DNA of 64,000 nucleotides, from NCBI GenBank assembly GCA_018065695.1, contig JAGHST010000006.1, positions 52,098-116,097 on the forward strand. Reading direction: 5' to 3'. This DNA comes from Candidatus Cacconaster caballi (lineage in GTDB: Bacteria; Bacteroidota; Bacteroidia; Bacteroidales; UBA932). Of the stretch, positions 42,353-52,656 are shown piece by piece. Each line of letters begins with the position of its first letter. Within the stretch, counting starts at the first letter, position 1. The position numbers and the translations under genes are program-made. The notes under the pieces were generated by a model. The model worked only from the letters and a program-made list of their open reading frames with translations, was not told the origin of the DNA and did not search any database.

Positions 42353-44058
42353 AGTTCTTTGTTTTTCTGAATACAGAGGTCGCAGGTACCGCAGGGGGAG
42401 GTCTGTTCCTGTCCGAAGTAGCGGAGCAGGTATTCGCTTCTGCAACCCTTTTCGGAGGATATGTAATCTATGATGCTTTCAACGTGCTCCAGACGGCGGC
42501 CGAGTCGCTCTTTGTATTCGGACTCCGGAAGGCGGAGATTCTTGTCGTAGAGCCTTTCGTTGTTTATGTTGAGCATCGGCGAATTGATGGCCGGAATGTA
42601 TTTGATGAGTTGTTTGCGGGACAATGCAACAAGTTTGCCTGCTACGGCTTCAGTGGCATATTGGCCGGATTTTGCAATCTTTTCGATGTCGATGGGCACA
42701 TATTCGGTGAAGAGCCCGGGGTAGAGCCTGAGCAGCACTTTGACAAAGCTGTCCATTTCCGGCGAACCGAGTTGGATGCGGTACAGGTCGTCGCGGCTGA
42801 CGGTGAACTGAATCTTTGCCGGGATGCTGAGGGTTTCTGTAAGTGTCCAATACCCTGACATCTCTATGTATCTTATTGCATAATAGGCTTGTGTAGTGTT
42901 TAATTTGAAGTGTTTCGCGAAGTCCTCAAGGCTGAATTTGACACTGGCCCCGGCCCCCTCTTCATAGGCATATCCGAGAAAATTGAACACTTTCTGATAG
43001 ATGTCGCGGATGTAATCCAGAGGAGGAAAGGAGGTATGCACCTTCTGTTTCAGACTGCGGATGTCGGAGCTGTTCCAGAGCAGTACGGCGTATGCGCGGC
43101 GGCCGTCTCTCCCGGCGCGTCCGGCCTCCTGGAAATATCCCTCCAGAGAGTCGGGCACGTCGAAGTGGCATACGAAGCGCACGTCTGGTTTGTCTATGCC
43201 CATTCCGAAGGCATTGGTGGAGACAATCACCCTTGTCTCACCGTTCTTCCAGCGGTCCTGAATCTGCGAGCGGTCAAGGCGGCCCATTCCGGCGTGGTAT
43301 CCTTCCGCCGAAATGCCGTGGGCGCAAAGCAGTGCCGCAAGATTTTCGGCATTCTTCCTCTTTGAAACATATACCACTCCGCTGCCGGAAATGCCGGAAC
43401 ATATCTTCAGAAGCTGTCCCATCTTATCTTCCGCCCTCCGCACGACATAGGAGAGATTGGGCCTTGCAAAATCGCCCTGAATCAGCCTGCGCTCCCTGAA
43501 ACCCAGCTTGTCCATTATGTCCTGCGCCACGACCGGCGTGGCGGTTGCCGTCAGGGCTATGACGGGGACATCGGAGGGGAGAAGGGCGCGAACCTGCGCT
43601 ATCTCCAGATAGTCTGGACGGAAATCGTATCCCCACTGTGATATGCAGTGAGCCTCGTCAATTACAAGATAACTTACGTTCATCTTTTCGAGACGCGCAC
43701 GGAAAAGACGCGTGCGGAGTCTTTCGGGAGAGAGGTACAGGAATTTGTAGTCTCCGTAAACGGCGTTGTCGAGAGCAATGTCTATCTCCCTGTGCGTCAT
43801 TCCGCTGTAAACGGCCAGAGCCTGTATGCCGCGGCGACCGAGATTCTGGACCTGATCCTTCATCAGGGCTATGAGAGGGGAGACAACTATGCAGATGCCC
43901 TCCTTCATAAGGGCCGGCACCTGAAAGCAGATGCTCTTGCCGCCCCCAGTCGGAAGAATGGCGAGAGTGTCCCGGCCTTCCAGAACCGAAGATATTATTT
44001 CTTCCTGCCCCGGCCTGAAACTGTCGTAACCCCAGTATTTTCTGAGAGTTTCTTTCAT
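42349..44058 (-). CDS. recQ: RecQ-family ATP-dependent DNA helicase
   Basis: A 569-residue SF2 helicase. Motif I ILPTGGGKSICFQVPAL, motif II VIDEAHCISQWGYDFRPDYL, motif III ALTATATPVV, motif VI QEAGRAGRDG. The Zn module ends CGTCDLC, with Cys also in EKGCRSEYLLRYFG. It lacks an obvious HRDC domain and is shorter than E. coli RecQ (about 610). It unwinds DNA in recombination and repair. Overlaps kdsC start by 4 nt and lies 6 nt after the FucI-like gene. Confidence 0.93.
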   Translation of the reverse strand: MKETLRKYWGYDSFRPGQEEIISSVLEGRDTLAILPTGGGKSICFQVPALMKEGICIVVSPLIALMKDQVQNLGRRGIQALAVYSGMTHREIDIALDNAVYGDYKFLYLSPERLRTRLFRARLEKMNVSYLVIDEAHCISQWGYDFRPDYLEIAQVRALLPSDVPVIALTATATPVVAQDIMDKLGFRERRLIQGDFARPNLSYVVRRAEDKMGQLLKICSGISGSGVVYVSKRKNAENLAALLCAHGISAEGYHAGMGRLDRSQIQDRWKNGETRVIVSTNAFGMGIDKPDVRFVCHFDVPDSLEGYFQEAGRAGRDGRRAYAVLLWNSSDIRSLKQKVHTSFPPLDYIRDIYQKVFNFLGYAYEEGAGASVKFSLEDFAKHFKLNTTQAYYAIRYIEMSGYWTLTETLSIPAKIQFTVSRDDLYRIQLGSPEMDSFVKVLLRLYPGLFTEYVPIDIEKIAKSGQYATEAVAGKLVALSRKQLIKYIPAINSPMLNINNERLYDKNLRLPESEYKERLGRRLEHVESIIDYISSEKGCRSEYLLRYFGQEQTSPCGTCDLCIQKNKEL

Positions 44059-44064
44059 TACCCT

Positions 44065-45324
44065 CTATTCTGCAACCAATATGACGTGATTGCCTTTTGC
44101 TGTGGTGAAAAAGCCGTTGTAGTCTGCTTCGCTGTCGAATTTGAAGCGTATCTGGGTGCGGCACCTCTGAGGTACGTTGGTGTTCATAAGTATGTTGCCG
44201 CAGACGCTGTAGAACCTGTCAAGCTGAGGGCCTGAAAATTTCATTATACGGAAGCGTCCGCTCGGGATGCTTCCGGCGATTCCTATGCCGATGGAAGATT
44301 CGAAATGGGACGGAAGCCTGAATCCGTGCAGCATTCCGAGAGGTACCGTGCAGTGGGCGAAGTCGATAGTGAGTTCAGCCCTGTTGGAGGATGACGGATT
44401 TGCCATGAACGCAGGCTTCTTGAGCGCCAGTTTGGCGTAGAGCATCGTCCACAGAGACGGAATGTCTCCCTCGCAGCCTGCCACGATGCCGTCGTCATTG
44501 AGAAGTGCGAGAGCCAGACAGGCGGTTGTCCGCACTTTGTGAAGAAGGTCGAAACATTTTATCGTCAGGGCGTTAAGCTTGTATCTGACGCAGAGGTCGC
44601 TCAGGGCGGCATAAAGTTTCGCGGCCTCTTCCAGATCTGCCACCGTTCTGTCGCCTGTAAGATATCTTTCCATATTGGAACGGATTTTCCTTATGCGGCG
44701 GTCGTCTTCTTCGACTGCGGCGTAGCCGTCTTCGAGTTCGGAGAGAGGAATGTCTATGAAAGAGACTCCGTATGTACTTTCCACGGCGTTTCTGTCAATG
44801 TCTGACGATATCAGCCAGGAACTCTGGCCGCCGAGAAGCCCTATGCGCTGTCTGGCGAGCAGATGGAGCTCGTTTCTTGTGATATATGGAGATGTGTTGC
44901 GGCTGCTCAGGTCGTCCGCCACAATCGGAGGGAGTTCACCGAAAATTTTCCGGCTGAAGGTCTCGAAATATGTCGGGTTATAGTCCAGCGGAACGTTCAG
45001 CAGGCAGCATTCTTTTCCGTTCTGCATAAGGAAAGTGCTGATTTCGAAGGCTGCCGCCAGCGAGTTGTGAAATCCGTCGCTGAGAAGGATGACAGGTTCC
45101 TGCAGGCGATTGACCTGCATATACTGCTTGAAGAGTTCTTCGGTGCCGCCTGTGGCGATGAAACAGATTGTCCGGCATCCGTCATCCGGCAAAGGGAGTG
45201 CGGGGTATGATATCTCAAGGTCTGAAAAGCTTCTAAGCGCCTCGAACATAGGCCCTCTGGAACCAAGCACGCTCTCTTTGTCGTGCAGCATTGAGGCGAA
45301 CAGTACAAGTCTGAGTTTTTTCAT
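44065..45324 (-). CDS. L-fucose-isomerase-like protein (FucI/AraA superfamily)
   Basis: A 419-residue protein without signal peptide. The C-terminal half has the FucI/AraA-type pattern: TACLALALLNDDGIVAGCEG, then DIPSLWTMLYAKLALKKPAF, ELTIDFAHCTVPLGMLHGF. CEGD (Glu) and AHCT (His) are candidate metal ligands. The N-terminal half (MKKLRLVLFASMLHDKESVL) fits a sugar-isomerase Rossmann-like lobe but is diverged. No sugar operon surrounds it; it heads a minus operon with recQ, kdsC and maf. A true substrate cannot be named. Confidence 0.65.
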   Translation of the reverse strand: MKKLRLVLFASMLHDKESVLGSRGPMFEALRSFSDLEISYPALPLPDDGCRTICFIATGGTEELFKQYMQVNRLQEPVILLSDGFHNSLAAAFEISTFLMQNGKECCLLNVPLDYNPTYFETFSRKIFGELPPIVADDLSSRNTSPYITRNELHLLARQRIGLLGGQSSWLISSDIDRNAVESTYGVSFIDIPLSELEDGYAAVEEDDRRIRKIRSNMERYLTGDRTVADLEEAAKLYAALSDLCVRYKLNALTIKCFDLLHKVRTTACLALALLNDDGIVAGCEGDIPSLWTMLYAKLALKKPAFMANPSSSNRAELTIDFAHCTVPLGMLHGFRLPSHFESSIGIGIAGSIPSGRFRIMKFSGPQLDRFYSVCGNILMNTNVPQRCRTQIRFKFDSEADYNGFFTTAKGNHVILVAE

Positions 45325-45329
45325 GACCG

Positions 45330-45337
45330 CAAAGTTA
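45330..45337 (-). promoter_or_regulatory. -7 promoter box of the fucI-like operon
   Basis: TAACTTTG on the minus strand lies 5 nt before the ATG at 45324, giving another near-leaderless transcript. Confidence 0.45.
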
Positions 45338-45358
45338 AGATTATTTGGATTATTTAGT

Positions 45359-45366
45359 TAATTTTG
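45359..45366 (+). promoter_or_regulatory. -7 promoter box of valS
   Basis: TAATTTTG matches TAnnTTTG and is followed by a ~32-nt leader to the valS ATG. Confidence 0.5.
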
Positions 45367-45398
45367 CAGTTTAATCTATAACAGAAATACATTAGAAA

Positions 45399-48116
45399 AT
45401 GGAACTGCCCAACAAGTATGATCCTTCTCTGACAGAAGACAAGTGGTACGCATATTGGATAAAGAACAAGTTCTTCCATTCAGAGCCTGACGGGAGAGAA
45501 CCTTATACAATCGTAATTCCGCCTCCCAACGTTACGGGAGTGCTCCATATGGGCCATATGATGAACAATACCCTGCAGGACCTTCTTACACGCCGTGCAA
45601 GGATGATGGGGAAGAATGCTCTCTGGGTACCGGGCACTGACCACGCCTCGATAGCCACTGAGGCTAAAGTCGTGAATCGTCTCTCAAGTCAGGGCATCAG
45701 GAAACGTGACCTGACTCGCGAGCAGTTCCTGGAACATGCTTGGGCCTGGACAGAAGAGCACGGCGGAATAATTCTGAAGCAGTTGCGACGTCTGGGCGCG
45801 AGCTGCGACTGGGACCGCACCGCTTTCACAATGGACGAAACACGCAGCGAATCGGTGCTGAAAGTGTTTGTGGATTTGTATCGCAAAGGGTTGATATATA
45901 GAGGTCTCAGAATGGTAAACTGGGATCCTAAGGCACAGACCGTACTCTCCACCGAGGAGGTGGTCTATAGAGACGAAAAGTCCAAACTCTACTACCTGCG
46001 CTACTATGTGGCAGACGCCGGGTCCAATCCGGTGAAGCCCACGGGAGAAGAGGGAGAGGTGCTACACAGGGATGAAAATGGCCGTTATTATGCAGTGGTC
46101 GCCACAACCCGTCCGGAAACGATTATGGGCGATACTGCAATGTGCATCAATCCGAAAGATCCGAAGAACAGGTGGCTCAGCGGCCACAAGGTGACAGTTC
46201 CTCTGGTTGGCCGCACAATCCCGGTGATTGAAGACCGCTATGTGGACGTCGAGTTCGGTACCGGATGCCTGAAGGTAACTCCTGCCCATGACGTCAACGA
46301 CTATGCCCTGGGCAAGACACACAACCTCGAAACAATAGATATCTTCAATCCGGACGGCACTCTGTCCGAGGCTGCCGGGCTCTATGTCGGAATGGACAGG
46401 ATGGATGTCAGAAAGAGGATTGCCAAGGATTTGGAAAACTCCGGCCTGATGGAAAAAGTGGAGGATTACGAAAACAAGGTCGGCTATTCGGAGAGAAATC
46501 CCGATACGGCTGTGGAGCCGCGTCTTTGCAAGCAGTGGTTCCTCAGTATGAAACATTTCGCTGACATTGCGCTCCCTCCTGTGCTTGAAGGCAAGATAAA
46601 GTTCCATCCTGCAAAATACGTGAACATATACCGCACCTGGCTTGAAAACATTCAGGACTGGTGTATCAGCCGCCAGCTCTGGTGGGGCCACCGCATTCCG
46701 GCATATTTCCTTCCGGTAGAAGAAGGACGGGAAGAGGTCTTCGTAGTTGCCCTCACTCCGCAGGAGGCCCTTGAGGAAGCCCGCCGGCAGAAAGGCTTCG
46801 AGAACGTGAAGCTTGAGGATCTCCGCCGCGACGAAGATGCCCTCGATACGTGGTTTTCAAGCTGGCTGTGGCCGGTAAGCCTTTTCAACGGTATCAACGA
46901 TCCGGGAAACAGGGAGATTGAGTATTACTATCCGACCTGCGACCTCGTGACCGCTCCGGACATCATCTTCTTCTGGGTGGCGCGTATGATTATGGCAGGA
47001 GAGGAGTATATGAAGGATGTTCCGTTCCGCAATGTGTATTTCACCGGCATAGTGCGGGACAAACTGGGCCGCAAGATGAGCAAGCAGCTCGGCAATTCCC
47101 CCGATCCTATCGGACTTATAGAAAAGTATGGCGCAGATGGTGTCAGACTCGGCATAATGCTCTGCACTTCCGCCGGCAACGATATTCTCTTCGATGAGGC
47201 TCAAGTGGAACTTGGCCGCAATTTCAGCAACAAGATATGGAATGCTTTCCGTCTGGTGCAGGGATGGACAGTTGAAGAGAAGCCTCAGGGAGAGGCGGAC
47301 CGCATTGCCGTCGAATGGTTCAGGTCCGAATTCAACAGGACTCTTGAACAGGTCAATGAAGATTTCTCACGATTCCGTATCAATGATGCGGTTATGGCGA
47401 TATACAAGCTTTTCTGGGATGACTTCTGCGCCTGGTATCTTGAGATTGTCAAGCCGGGCTTCGCCGACGGCCGCCAGATTCCGATGGACAAGGCCACTTA
47501 CGAGGCTACCGTTTCATTCTTCGACTCCCTGCTCAAACTTCTGCATCCTGTGATGCCTTTCATCACGGAGGAACTGTGGCAGAATCTGGAGCCGAGAAAA
47601 GATGGCGAAACCATTATGCTTGAGCGAATCCCTGACGTTGAAAAGTATGATGAAAAGCTCATATCCGATTTTGCGCTGGCAACTGAGGCCATTGCATCGG
47701 TCCGCGCTCTCCGTCAGCAGAAGAACATTTCCCCGAAGGAGCCGCTCCGCCTTCAAGTCAGGAAAGACGGCTATCCGCAGAATATGTCGTCCGTCATTTC
47801 AAAAATGGCCAACGTCTCATCAATCGATGTAGTTGATGAAGTCGACACCTCCGTGGCCGGCCAGTCATTCCTCGTGGGAACCGTACAATTCTTCATACCT
47901 CTGGAAGGAATGATAGACGTGGAGGAGGAGAGGACAAAGATTCTTGCTGAAATCCAGCGCTATGAAGGATTCCTCAGGGGCGTGGAAGCCAAACTCTCCA
48001 ACGAGAGGTTCGTGGCCAACGCTCCCGCACAGGTGGTCGAACTCGAGCGCAAGAAGCAGAGCGACGCCACAAGCAAGATTGCAAGTTTGAAAGAAAGATT
48101 GGAAACTTTAAAATAA
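45399..48116 (+). CDS. valS: Valyl-tRNA synthetase
   Basis: A 905-residue class I synthetase. The HIGH motif is [20 protein letters not shown] near residue 47, the editing domain has [13 protein letters not shown], and the KMSKS loop is [17 protein letters not shown] near 558. The anticodon-binding domain and C-terminal coiled coil ([20 protein letters not shown]) complete the ValS architecture. It charges tRNA-Val. It begins the plus-strand operon valS-tatA-tatC-ABC-F-rlmB; the tatA gap is 8 nt. Confidence 0.97.
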   Translation: MELPNKYDPSLTEDKWYAYWIKNKFFHSEPDGREPYTIVIPPPNVTGVLHMGHMMNNTLQDLLTRRARMMGKNALWVPGTDHASIATEAKVVNRLSSQGIRKRDLTREQFLEHAWAWTEEHGGIILKQLRRLGASCDWDRTAFTMDETRSESVLKVFVDLYRKGLIYRGLRMVNWDPKAQTVLSTEEVVYRDEKSKLYYLRYYVADAGSNPVKPTGEEGEVLHRDENGRYYAVVATTRPETIMGDTAMCINPKDPKNRWLSGHKVTVPLVGRTIPVIEDRYVDVEFGTGCLKVTPAHDVNDYALGKTHNLETIDIFNPDGTLSEAAGLYVGMDRMDVRKRIAKDLENSGLMEKVEDYENKVGYSERNPDTAVEPRLCKQWFLSMKHFADIALPPVLEGKIKFHPAKYVNIYRTWLENIQDWCISRQLWWGHRIPAYFLPVEEGREEVFVVALTPQEALEEARRQKGFENVKLEDLRRDEDALDTWFSSWLWPVSLFNGINDPGNREIEYYYPTCDLVTAPDIIFFWVARMIMAGEEYMKDVPFRNVYFTGIVRDKLGRKMSKQLGNSPDPIGLIEKYGADGVRLGIMLCTSAGNDILFDEAQVELGRNFSNKIWNAFRLVQGWTVEEKPQGEADRIAVEWFRSEFNRTLEQVNEDFSRFRINDAVMAIYKLFWDDFCAWYLEIVKPGFADGRQIPMDKATYEATVSFFDSLLKLLHPVMPFITEELWQNLEPRKDGETIMLERIPDVEKYDEKLISDFALATEAIASVRALRQQKNISPKEPLRLQVRKDGYPQNMSSVISKMANVSSIDVVDEVDTSVAGQSFLVGTVQFFIPLEGMIDVEEERTKILAEIQRYEGFLRGVEAKLSNERFVANAPAQVVELERKKQSDATSKIASLKERLETLK

Positions 48117-48124
48117 TTGAAAAA

Positions 48125-48349
48125 ATGGGAACACTATTGTTTTTAGGCAGCATCGGCTGGCAGGAAATCCTTGTTATATTGCTAATTGTACTCCTTCTGT
48201 TCGGAGGCAAGAAGATTCCTGAGCTGATGAGAGGCCTGGGCAAGGGCGTCAAGAGCTTCAAACAGGGTATGAAAGAGGTGGAAGGAGATGTCGAGGAGAT
48301 TAAGAACGACATCAAGAAAGAGGTTGACAAGCCTGAAGAGTCCAAATAA
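48125..48349 (+). CDS. tatA: Twin-arginine translocase subunit TatA/TatE
   Basis: A 74-residue protein: one N-terminal transmembrane helix ([20 protein letters not shown], with the GxQE element in GWQEI), a hinge with [19 protein letters not shown], then a charged amphipathic tail (acidic-lysine repeats). It forms the pore-like oligomer that moves folded Tat substrates. It directly precedes tatC (10 nt gap). TatB is not adjacent, as in minimal TatAC systems. Confidence 0.94.
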   Translation: MGTLLFLGSIGWQEILVILLIVLLLFGGKKIPELMRGLGKGVKSFKQGMKEVEGDVEEIKNDIKKEVDKPEESK

Positions 48350-48359
48350 CTGAAGCGGA

Positions 48360-49145
48360 ATGGCTGGCGGCGATATGACCTTCTGGGACCATATCGACGA
48401 GTTGCGCAAGGTGCTTGTGCGCTCGGCGGTCGTCCTCTTCGTGCTGATGATTGTGGCCTTTTTCTTCAAAGGCTTCATATTCGACACGGTGCTGCTGGCT
48501 CCGCTATCCTCGGATTTCATCCTTTACAGGGGATTGAATTCATTTCTTGCGCTATTTGCTCTACCTCCGCTGGAAAAGTTCAATATCGAACTGATAAACA
48601 TCGAGATGACGGCGCAGTTCTTCATCCACATAAGAATTTCTTTCTATGTTGCGCTTGTGCTGACAATGCCTTATCTGTTCTATGAGATCTGGACGTTTGT
48701 CCGTCCGGCTCTTTACGACAACGAGAAAAAAGTCATCAGAGGCTCGTTCTCCTTTGCCGGCATCCTATTCTACACGGGAGTGCTGGTCGGATACCTGCTC
48801 GTTTTCCCTTTGACAATCCGTTTTCTGGGTACATATCAGGTGTCGGAGAGTGTTCCGAACCAGATTTCCCTTAATTCCTATATAGGGATGCTCACGTCTC
48901 TGGTGCTCGTGATGGGCATAGTTTTCGAAATGCCGATTCTGGCGGCCGTACTCTCCCGTTTCGGCATAATCACCAAGGAGCTGATGAAGAAATACCGCCG
49001 TCACGCCATTGTCGTGCTTGTGATTCTGGCAGCCGTAATCACTCCGAGCGGAGACCCGGTCACGCTTTTCTTTGTCAGCGTACCGCTTTATCTTTTATAT
49101 GAACTGAGTATCTTAGTGGCACGCAGAGGGGAGGTTGCAGAATGA
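48360..49145 (+). CDS. tatC: Twin-arginine translocase subunit TatC
   Basis: A 261-residue six-TM protein. TFWDHIDELRKVLVRSAVVL at the N-terminus is the Tat-signal recognition segment, LIYEIWTFVRPALYDNEKK-like motif (PYLFYEIWTFVRPAL) in the first loop, and RRHAIVVLVILAAVITPSGDP near 217 is the family C-terminal signature. It binds twin-arginine signal peptides. It overlaps the ABC-F gene by 4 nt. Substrates are not obvious among the window's exported proteins, which use Sec-type signals. Confidence 0.96.
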   Translation: MAGGDMTFWDHIDELRKVLVRSAVVLFVLMIVAFFFKGFIFDTVLLAPLSSDFILYRGLNSFLALFALPPLEKFNIELINIEMTAQFFIHIRISFYVALVLTMPYLFYEIWTFVRPALYDNEKKVIRGSFSFAGILFYTGVLVGYLLVFPLTIRFLGTYQVSESVPNQISLNSYIGMLTSLVLVMGIVFEMPILAAVLSRFGIITKELMKKYRRHAIVVLVILAAVITPSGDPVTLFFVSVPLYLLYELSILVARRGEVAE

Positions 49146-51091
49146 TTTCTCTGGATGACATAACACTTTCTTTCGGCGGATACACGCTTCTGGACGGCAT
49201 CAGCCTGCATATCGGAGACCGCGACAGAATAGGTCTGGTGGGAAAGAACGGAGCCGGCAAATCCACGATGCTCAAACTCATAATGGGGCTTCAGAGTCCG
49301 ACAAGCGGCCATATCACCAAGAGTGCCGGCCAGAAAATCGGATATCTGCCTCAGATAATGGACCACGCAAAGGACAAGTCAGTCATAGACGAGGTGATGA
49401 CTGTCTATGCCGACATCAGCAATCTCGACAAACGTCTGGATGAAATCTCCGCAGAGCTTGCCGAAAGAACTGACTACGAATCCGAAGAGTATCGCCGCTT
49501 GATGGTGGAACTCAACGATATAAGCGACAGGCTCAATATTGCGCAGAGCGAGTCTCCTCAGGAGTCTGCCGAGCGCACACTCATCGGCCTCGGCTTTCGC
49601 AAAAGCGAATTCGGCCGTATGACAGCTACCTTCTCCCAGGGGTGGAATATGCGTATAGAACTTGCCAAGATATTGCTCCGCAAGCCCGACGTGCTTCTTC
49701 TCGACGAGCCTACCAACCACCTCGACATAGAGTCCATACAGTGGCTGGAAGACTATCTTCAAGGCTACGGAGGCGCGATTGTACTGATTTCCCACGACCG
49801 CCGGTTCCTCGACAATTGTACCGAGCGGACGGTTGAGGTGATGCTGGGCCATCTATACGATTATAAGGTACCATACTCCAAATTCTTGACACTCAGAGCT
49901 GAACGCATAGCTCAACAGAGAGCTGCCTATGACAATCAGCAGCGTATGATAGAGAAGACCGAGGAGTTCATAGAGAAGTTCCGTTACAAGCCCACGAAAA
50001 GCAATCAGGTGCAGTCCCGTGTGAAACAGCTGGAAAAGATTCAGCGCATAGAAATAGACGATGAAGACCTCGAAACGCTGTGCGTGAAGTTCCCGCCGGC
50101 CCCACGTAGCGGAGACGTTGCGTTTATGGTCAAGGATGCGGTAATCGGCTATTCCGACTGCAATCCGCGCAAAGTGATTCTCAGTGGAGCTAATCTCGAA
50201 ATCAAAAGAGGGGAGAAGGTGGCGTTCGTCGGTCGCAACGGCGAAGGCAAGACCACAATGATGAAGGTTCTGACCGGCCTGTTGGAGCCCTTTGAAGGCG
50301 AAGCAAGGGCAGGGTATAATGTGGATATTGGATATTATGCTCAGAATCAGGAAGATGTCCTGATAAAAAGCGATACCGTATATGGCACTTTAGACAAGAT
50401 AGCCGTGGGCGACATCCGCATGAAACTGCGCGATATTCTTGCTGCATTCCTTTTCAAGGGAGAGGATATAGACAAGAAAGTGGCGGTACTCAGCGGAGGC
50501 GAACGCTCCCGTCTTGCCATGGCCAAACTGATGCTGAAAGCCCACAATCTGCTGGCTCTGGACGAACCTACCAATCATATGGACATACGCTCGAAAGATG
50601 TCCTCAAGCAGGCGCTTGCCGCCTATGACGGCACATTGATTGTAGTATCTCACGACAGGGACTTTCTCAGCGGCCTTGTTGACAAGATATACGAATTCGG
50701 TGACGGTCGCGTCAGAGAGCACCTCGGCGGTGTGGATGATTTCCTCAGAAGGAAGAAAGCCGAGTCTTTCCGGGATATCGAGGTGGGGAGGACACTTTCC
50801 CAAAAGCCTGAAGCAAAGCCTTCCCGGCAGCAGATGAAACCTTCTGCCGAGCCGCAGACAACGGCAATCAGCTACAACGAGCAGAAGGCGGCCTCCCGTG
50901 AAGAAAAGAAGGCAAAAAACCGCCAGAATCTGCTCGAAAAGCAGATTGCTACCCTGGAGGCAAGGATGAAGGAAATAGAGGCGGTTCTGTCGGCACCTGA
51001 AGCCGATACGGATATTATGGATCTTACGCGCCAATATCTTGATTGCAAGAGAGATTTGGACGCTAAAATGGAAGAGTGGGCTTCACTTTGA
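49142..51091 (+). CDS. ABC-F ATPase (Uup-like), ribosome-associated
   Basis: A 649-residue protein with two ABC domains and no membrane helices. Walker A: GLVGKNGAGKSTMLKL and VGRNGEGKTTMMK. The first signature is FSQGWNMRIELAK, the second LSGGERSRLAMAKLM. Walker B LLLDEPTNHLD and LALDEPTNHMD are present. The linker (~215-305) is the P-site tRNA-interaction motif, and the C-terminal ~85 residues form a Lys/Glu coiled coil. Uup-like ABC-F factors act on ribosomes or in DNA repair. It overlaps tatC by 4 nt. Confidence 0.93.
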   Translation: MISLDDITLSFGGYTLLDGISLHIGDRDRIGLVGKNGAGKSTMLKLIMGLQSPTSGHITKSAGQKIGYLPQIMDHAKDKSVIDEVMTVYADISNLDKRLDEISAELAERTDYESEEYRRLMVELNDISDRLNIAQSESPQESAERTLIGLGFRKSEFGRMTATFSQGWNMRIELAKILLRKPDVLLLDEPTNHLDIESIQWLEDYLQGYGGAIVLISHDRRFLDNCTERTVEVMLGHLYDYKVPYSKFLTLRAERIAQQRAAYDNQQRMIEKTEEFIEKFRYKPTKSNQVQSRVKQLEKIQRIEIDDEDLETLCVKFPPAPRSGDVAFMVKDAVIGYSDCNPRKVILSGANLEIKRGEKVAFVGRNGEGKTTMMKVLTGLLEPFEGEARAGYNVDIGYYAQNQEDVLIKSDTVYGTLDKIAVGDIRMKLRDILAAFLFKGEDIDKKVAVLSGGERSRLAMAKLMLKAHNLLALDEPTNHMDIRSKDVLKQALAAYDGTLIVVSHDRDFLSGLVDKIYEFGDGRVREHLGGVDDFLRRKKAESFRDIEVGRTLSQKPEAKPSRQQMKPSAEPQTTAISYNEQKAASREEKKAKNRQNLLEKQIATLEARMKEIEAVLSAPEADTDIMDLTRQYLDCKRDLDAKMEEWASL

Positions 51092-51100
51092 CAATTGAAT

Positions 51101-51850
51101 ATGGAAGAAAAACAATACTATCTCTACGGAATGCATCCTGTCACTGAAGCTGTGCTTCAGGGCCGTAAATTCGAAAAGATTCTCTTCAAGAAAGGTCTTG
51201 AAGGCGAGCAGTTCAGAACTCTTCTTTCCGAAGTGGAACAGCGTGGCATCCCATACCAGTTCGTCCCCGGTGAAAAACTCGCTTTTCTTGTGAAAGGTGC
51301 CCACCAGGGTGTTGTTGCATATATGGCGCAACTTGACTATGTGGAACTTGAGCCAATGGTGGAGAAAGCACTCGCTTCACGCAGCAACCCGGTTTTCCTT
51401 ATGCTGGACGGGGTGAGTGACGTCCGCAATTTCGGCGCTATTGCAAGAAGCGCGGAATGTGCCGGAATAGACGGTCTTATTCTGCCTGCAAAGGGAGGAG
51501 CCGCCATCAATGCCGATGCCGTCAAAACTTCTGCAGGCGCCCTGCTGCGCATCCCTACCTGCAAGGTGACAAACCTAAGAATCCCGGTGTTCTATTTGAA
51601 GGAAGCAGGATTTCAGATAGTTGCCGCCACCGAAAAGGGTGAAGGCGATATCTACGACATTGATTTTTCCGCTCCGACAGCCATCATTATGGGTTCCGAA
51701 GGTTCCGGAATCAGTTCGGGGCTGCTTCCCCTGTGTGACTTTCGCTCACGCATCCCTATGGTGGGGCAGACAGGTTCACTGAACGTTTCCGTGGCTGCCG
51801 CTGTCGTGATGTATGAATGTGTAAGACAAAGAATCCGAAAACAAATCTAA
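51101..51850 (+). CDS. rlmB: 23S rRNA (guanosine-2'-O)-methyltransferase, RlmB-like
   Basis: A 249-residue SPOUT methylase; the ATG at 51101 is chosen because the frame opens with TTG at 51095. N-terminal substrate-binding segment QYYLYGMHPVTEAVLQGRKF. Motif 1 LDGVSDVRNFGAIARSAE, motif 2 IIMGSEGSGIS, motif 3 IPMVGQTGSLNVSVAAAVVM. It adds a 2'-O-methyl at G2251 of the P-loop if RlmB; the position is by family. It follows the ABC-F gene by 9 nt. Confidence 0.92.
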   Translation: MEEKQYYLYGMHPVTEAVLQGRKFEKILFKKGLEGEQFRTLLSEVEQRGIPYQFVPGEKLAFLVKGAHQGVVAYMAQLDYVELEPMVEKALASRSNPVFLMLDGVSDVRNFGAIARSAECAGIDGLILPAKGGAAINADAVKTSAGALLRIPTCKVTNLRIPVFYLKEAGFQIVAATEKGEGDIYDIDFSAPTAIIMGSEGSGISSGLLPLCDFRSRIPMVGQTGSLNVSVAAAVVMYECVRQRIRKQI

Positions 51851-51863
51851 AAACAATATCCGT

Positions 51864-52643
51864 ATGAAAAAATATCTCCTGTCATTGTTCCTCATTTGTG
51901 CCACAGTACTTTCCTCTATGGCGCAAAAACAGACTAAAACTTTTGAATATGAAGGGTTTACTGGCCTTTCTGTCTCTCACTCCTTTCAGATTACAGTCAA
52001 CAAGTCGAATGTCTTTTCGGTAAAGGTATCCGTCGACCCGGACTATATTCCGTATCTTGACGTTCAGAAGAAAGATGACGTCCTGCATATAGGATTTACA
52101 AAAGACCTTCCCAGAAAACTCCGTACGAAGAGCAGCAAGATAGCAAACGCGACCATATCTATGCCTGTTCTTTCAGCAGTAAGCCTTTCCGGCTCTGCAG
52201 ACGTTTTCTGCAATGGACAGTTCGAGGCCGGAATGAAAGAAATAACCATCTATATGTCAGGGGCTTCCTCTCTGAAGGGCTATGCTGCGTCCGGAGTGAA
52301 GGCTTCAGTTGAGTTAAGCGGCAGTTCGCTTGTCAATTGCGAGCTAAAAGCCGGAGAAGTGGAAGCTCAGGTCAGCGGAGCATCCAAATTTGTTGTCGGC
52401 GGTTCTGCCGGCAGTCTGTCCGCCGAAGTTTCCGGTGCTTCCGGCCTTCTGGCATACGACCTTCAGTTGAAAGATGCCTCCATCAAGGCAAGCGGAGCCT
52501 CCAAAGTTCAGATTGCTCCACAGAACACTCTGAAAGTATCACTCTCAGGCGCTTCTTCCTGCACCTATAAAGACAATGACGCCTTATATGTAAATGCACG
52601 CAGCATTACAGGCGCATCTACCCTGAAACCTGCCAAAGATTAA
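51864..52643 (+). CDS. Head-GIN-domain (DUF2807) surface protein
   Basis: A 259-residue exported protein. Signal peptide MKKYLLSLFLICATVLSSMAQ precedes FEYEGFTGLSVSHSFQITV and a beta-helix-like series of short repeats such as VSLSGSADVFC, IYMSGASSLKGYAAS and EVSGASGLLAYDLQ. Regular GAS/GSA steps are diagnostic of the DUF2807 head-GIN fold, common in Bacteroidota and of unsettled function. It lies 13 nt after rlmB and 13 nt before the dipeptidase gene. Confidence 0.88.
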   Translation: MKKYLLSLFLICATVLSSMAQKQTKTFEYEGFTGLSVSHSFQITVNKSNVFSVKVSVDPDYIPYLDVQKKDDVLHIGFTKDLPRKLRTKSSKIANATISMPVLSAVSLSGSADVFCNGQFEAGMKEITIYMSGASSLKGYAASGVKASVELSGSSLVNCELKAGEVEAQVSGASKFVVGGSAGSLSAEVSGASGLLAYDLQLKDASIKASGASKVQIAPQNTLKVSLSGASSCTYKDNDALYVNARSITGASTLKPAKD

Positions 52644-52656
52644 CTGTTTTGAAGAT

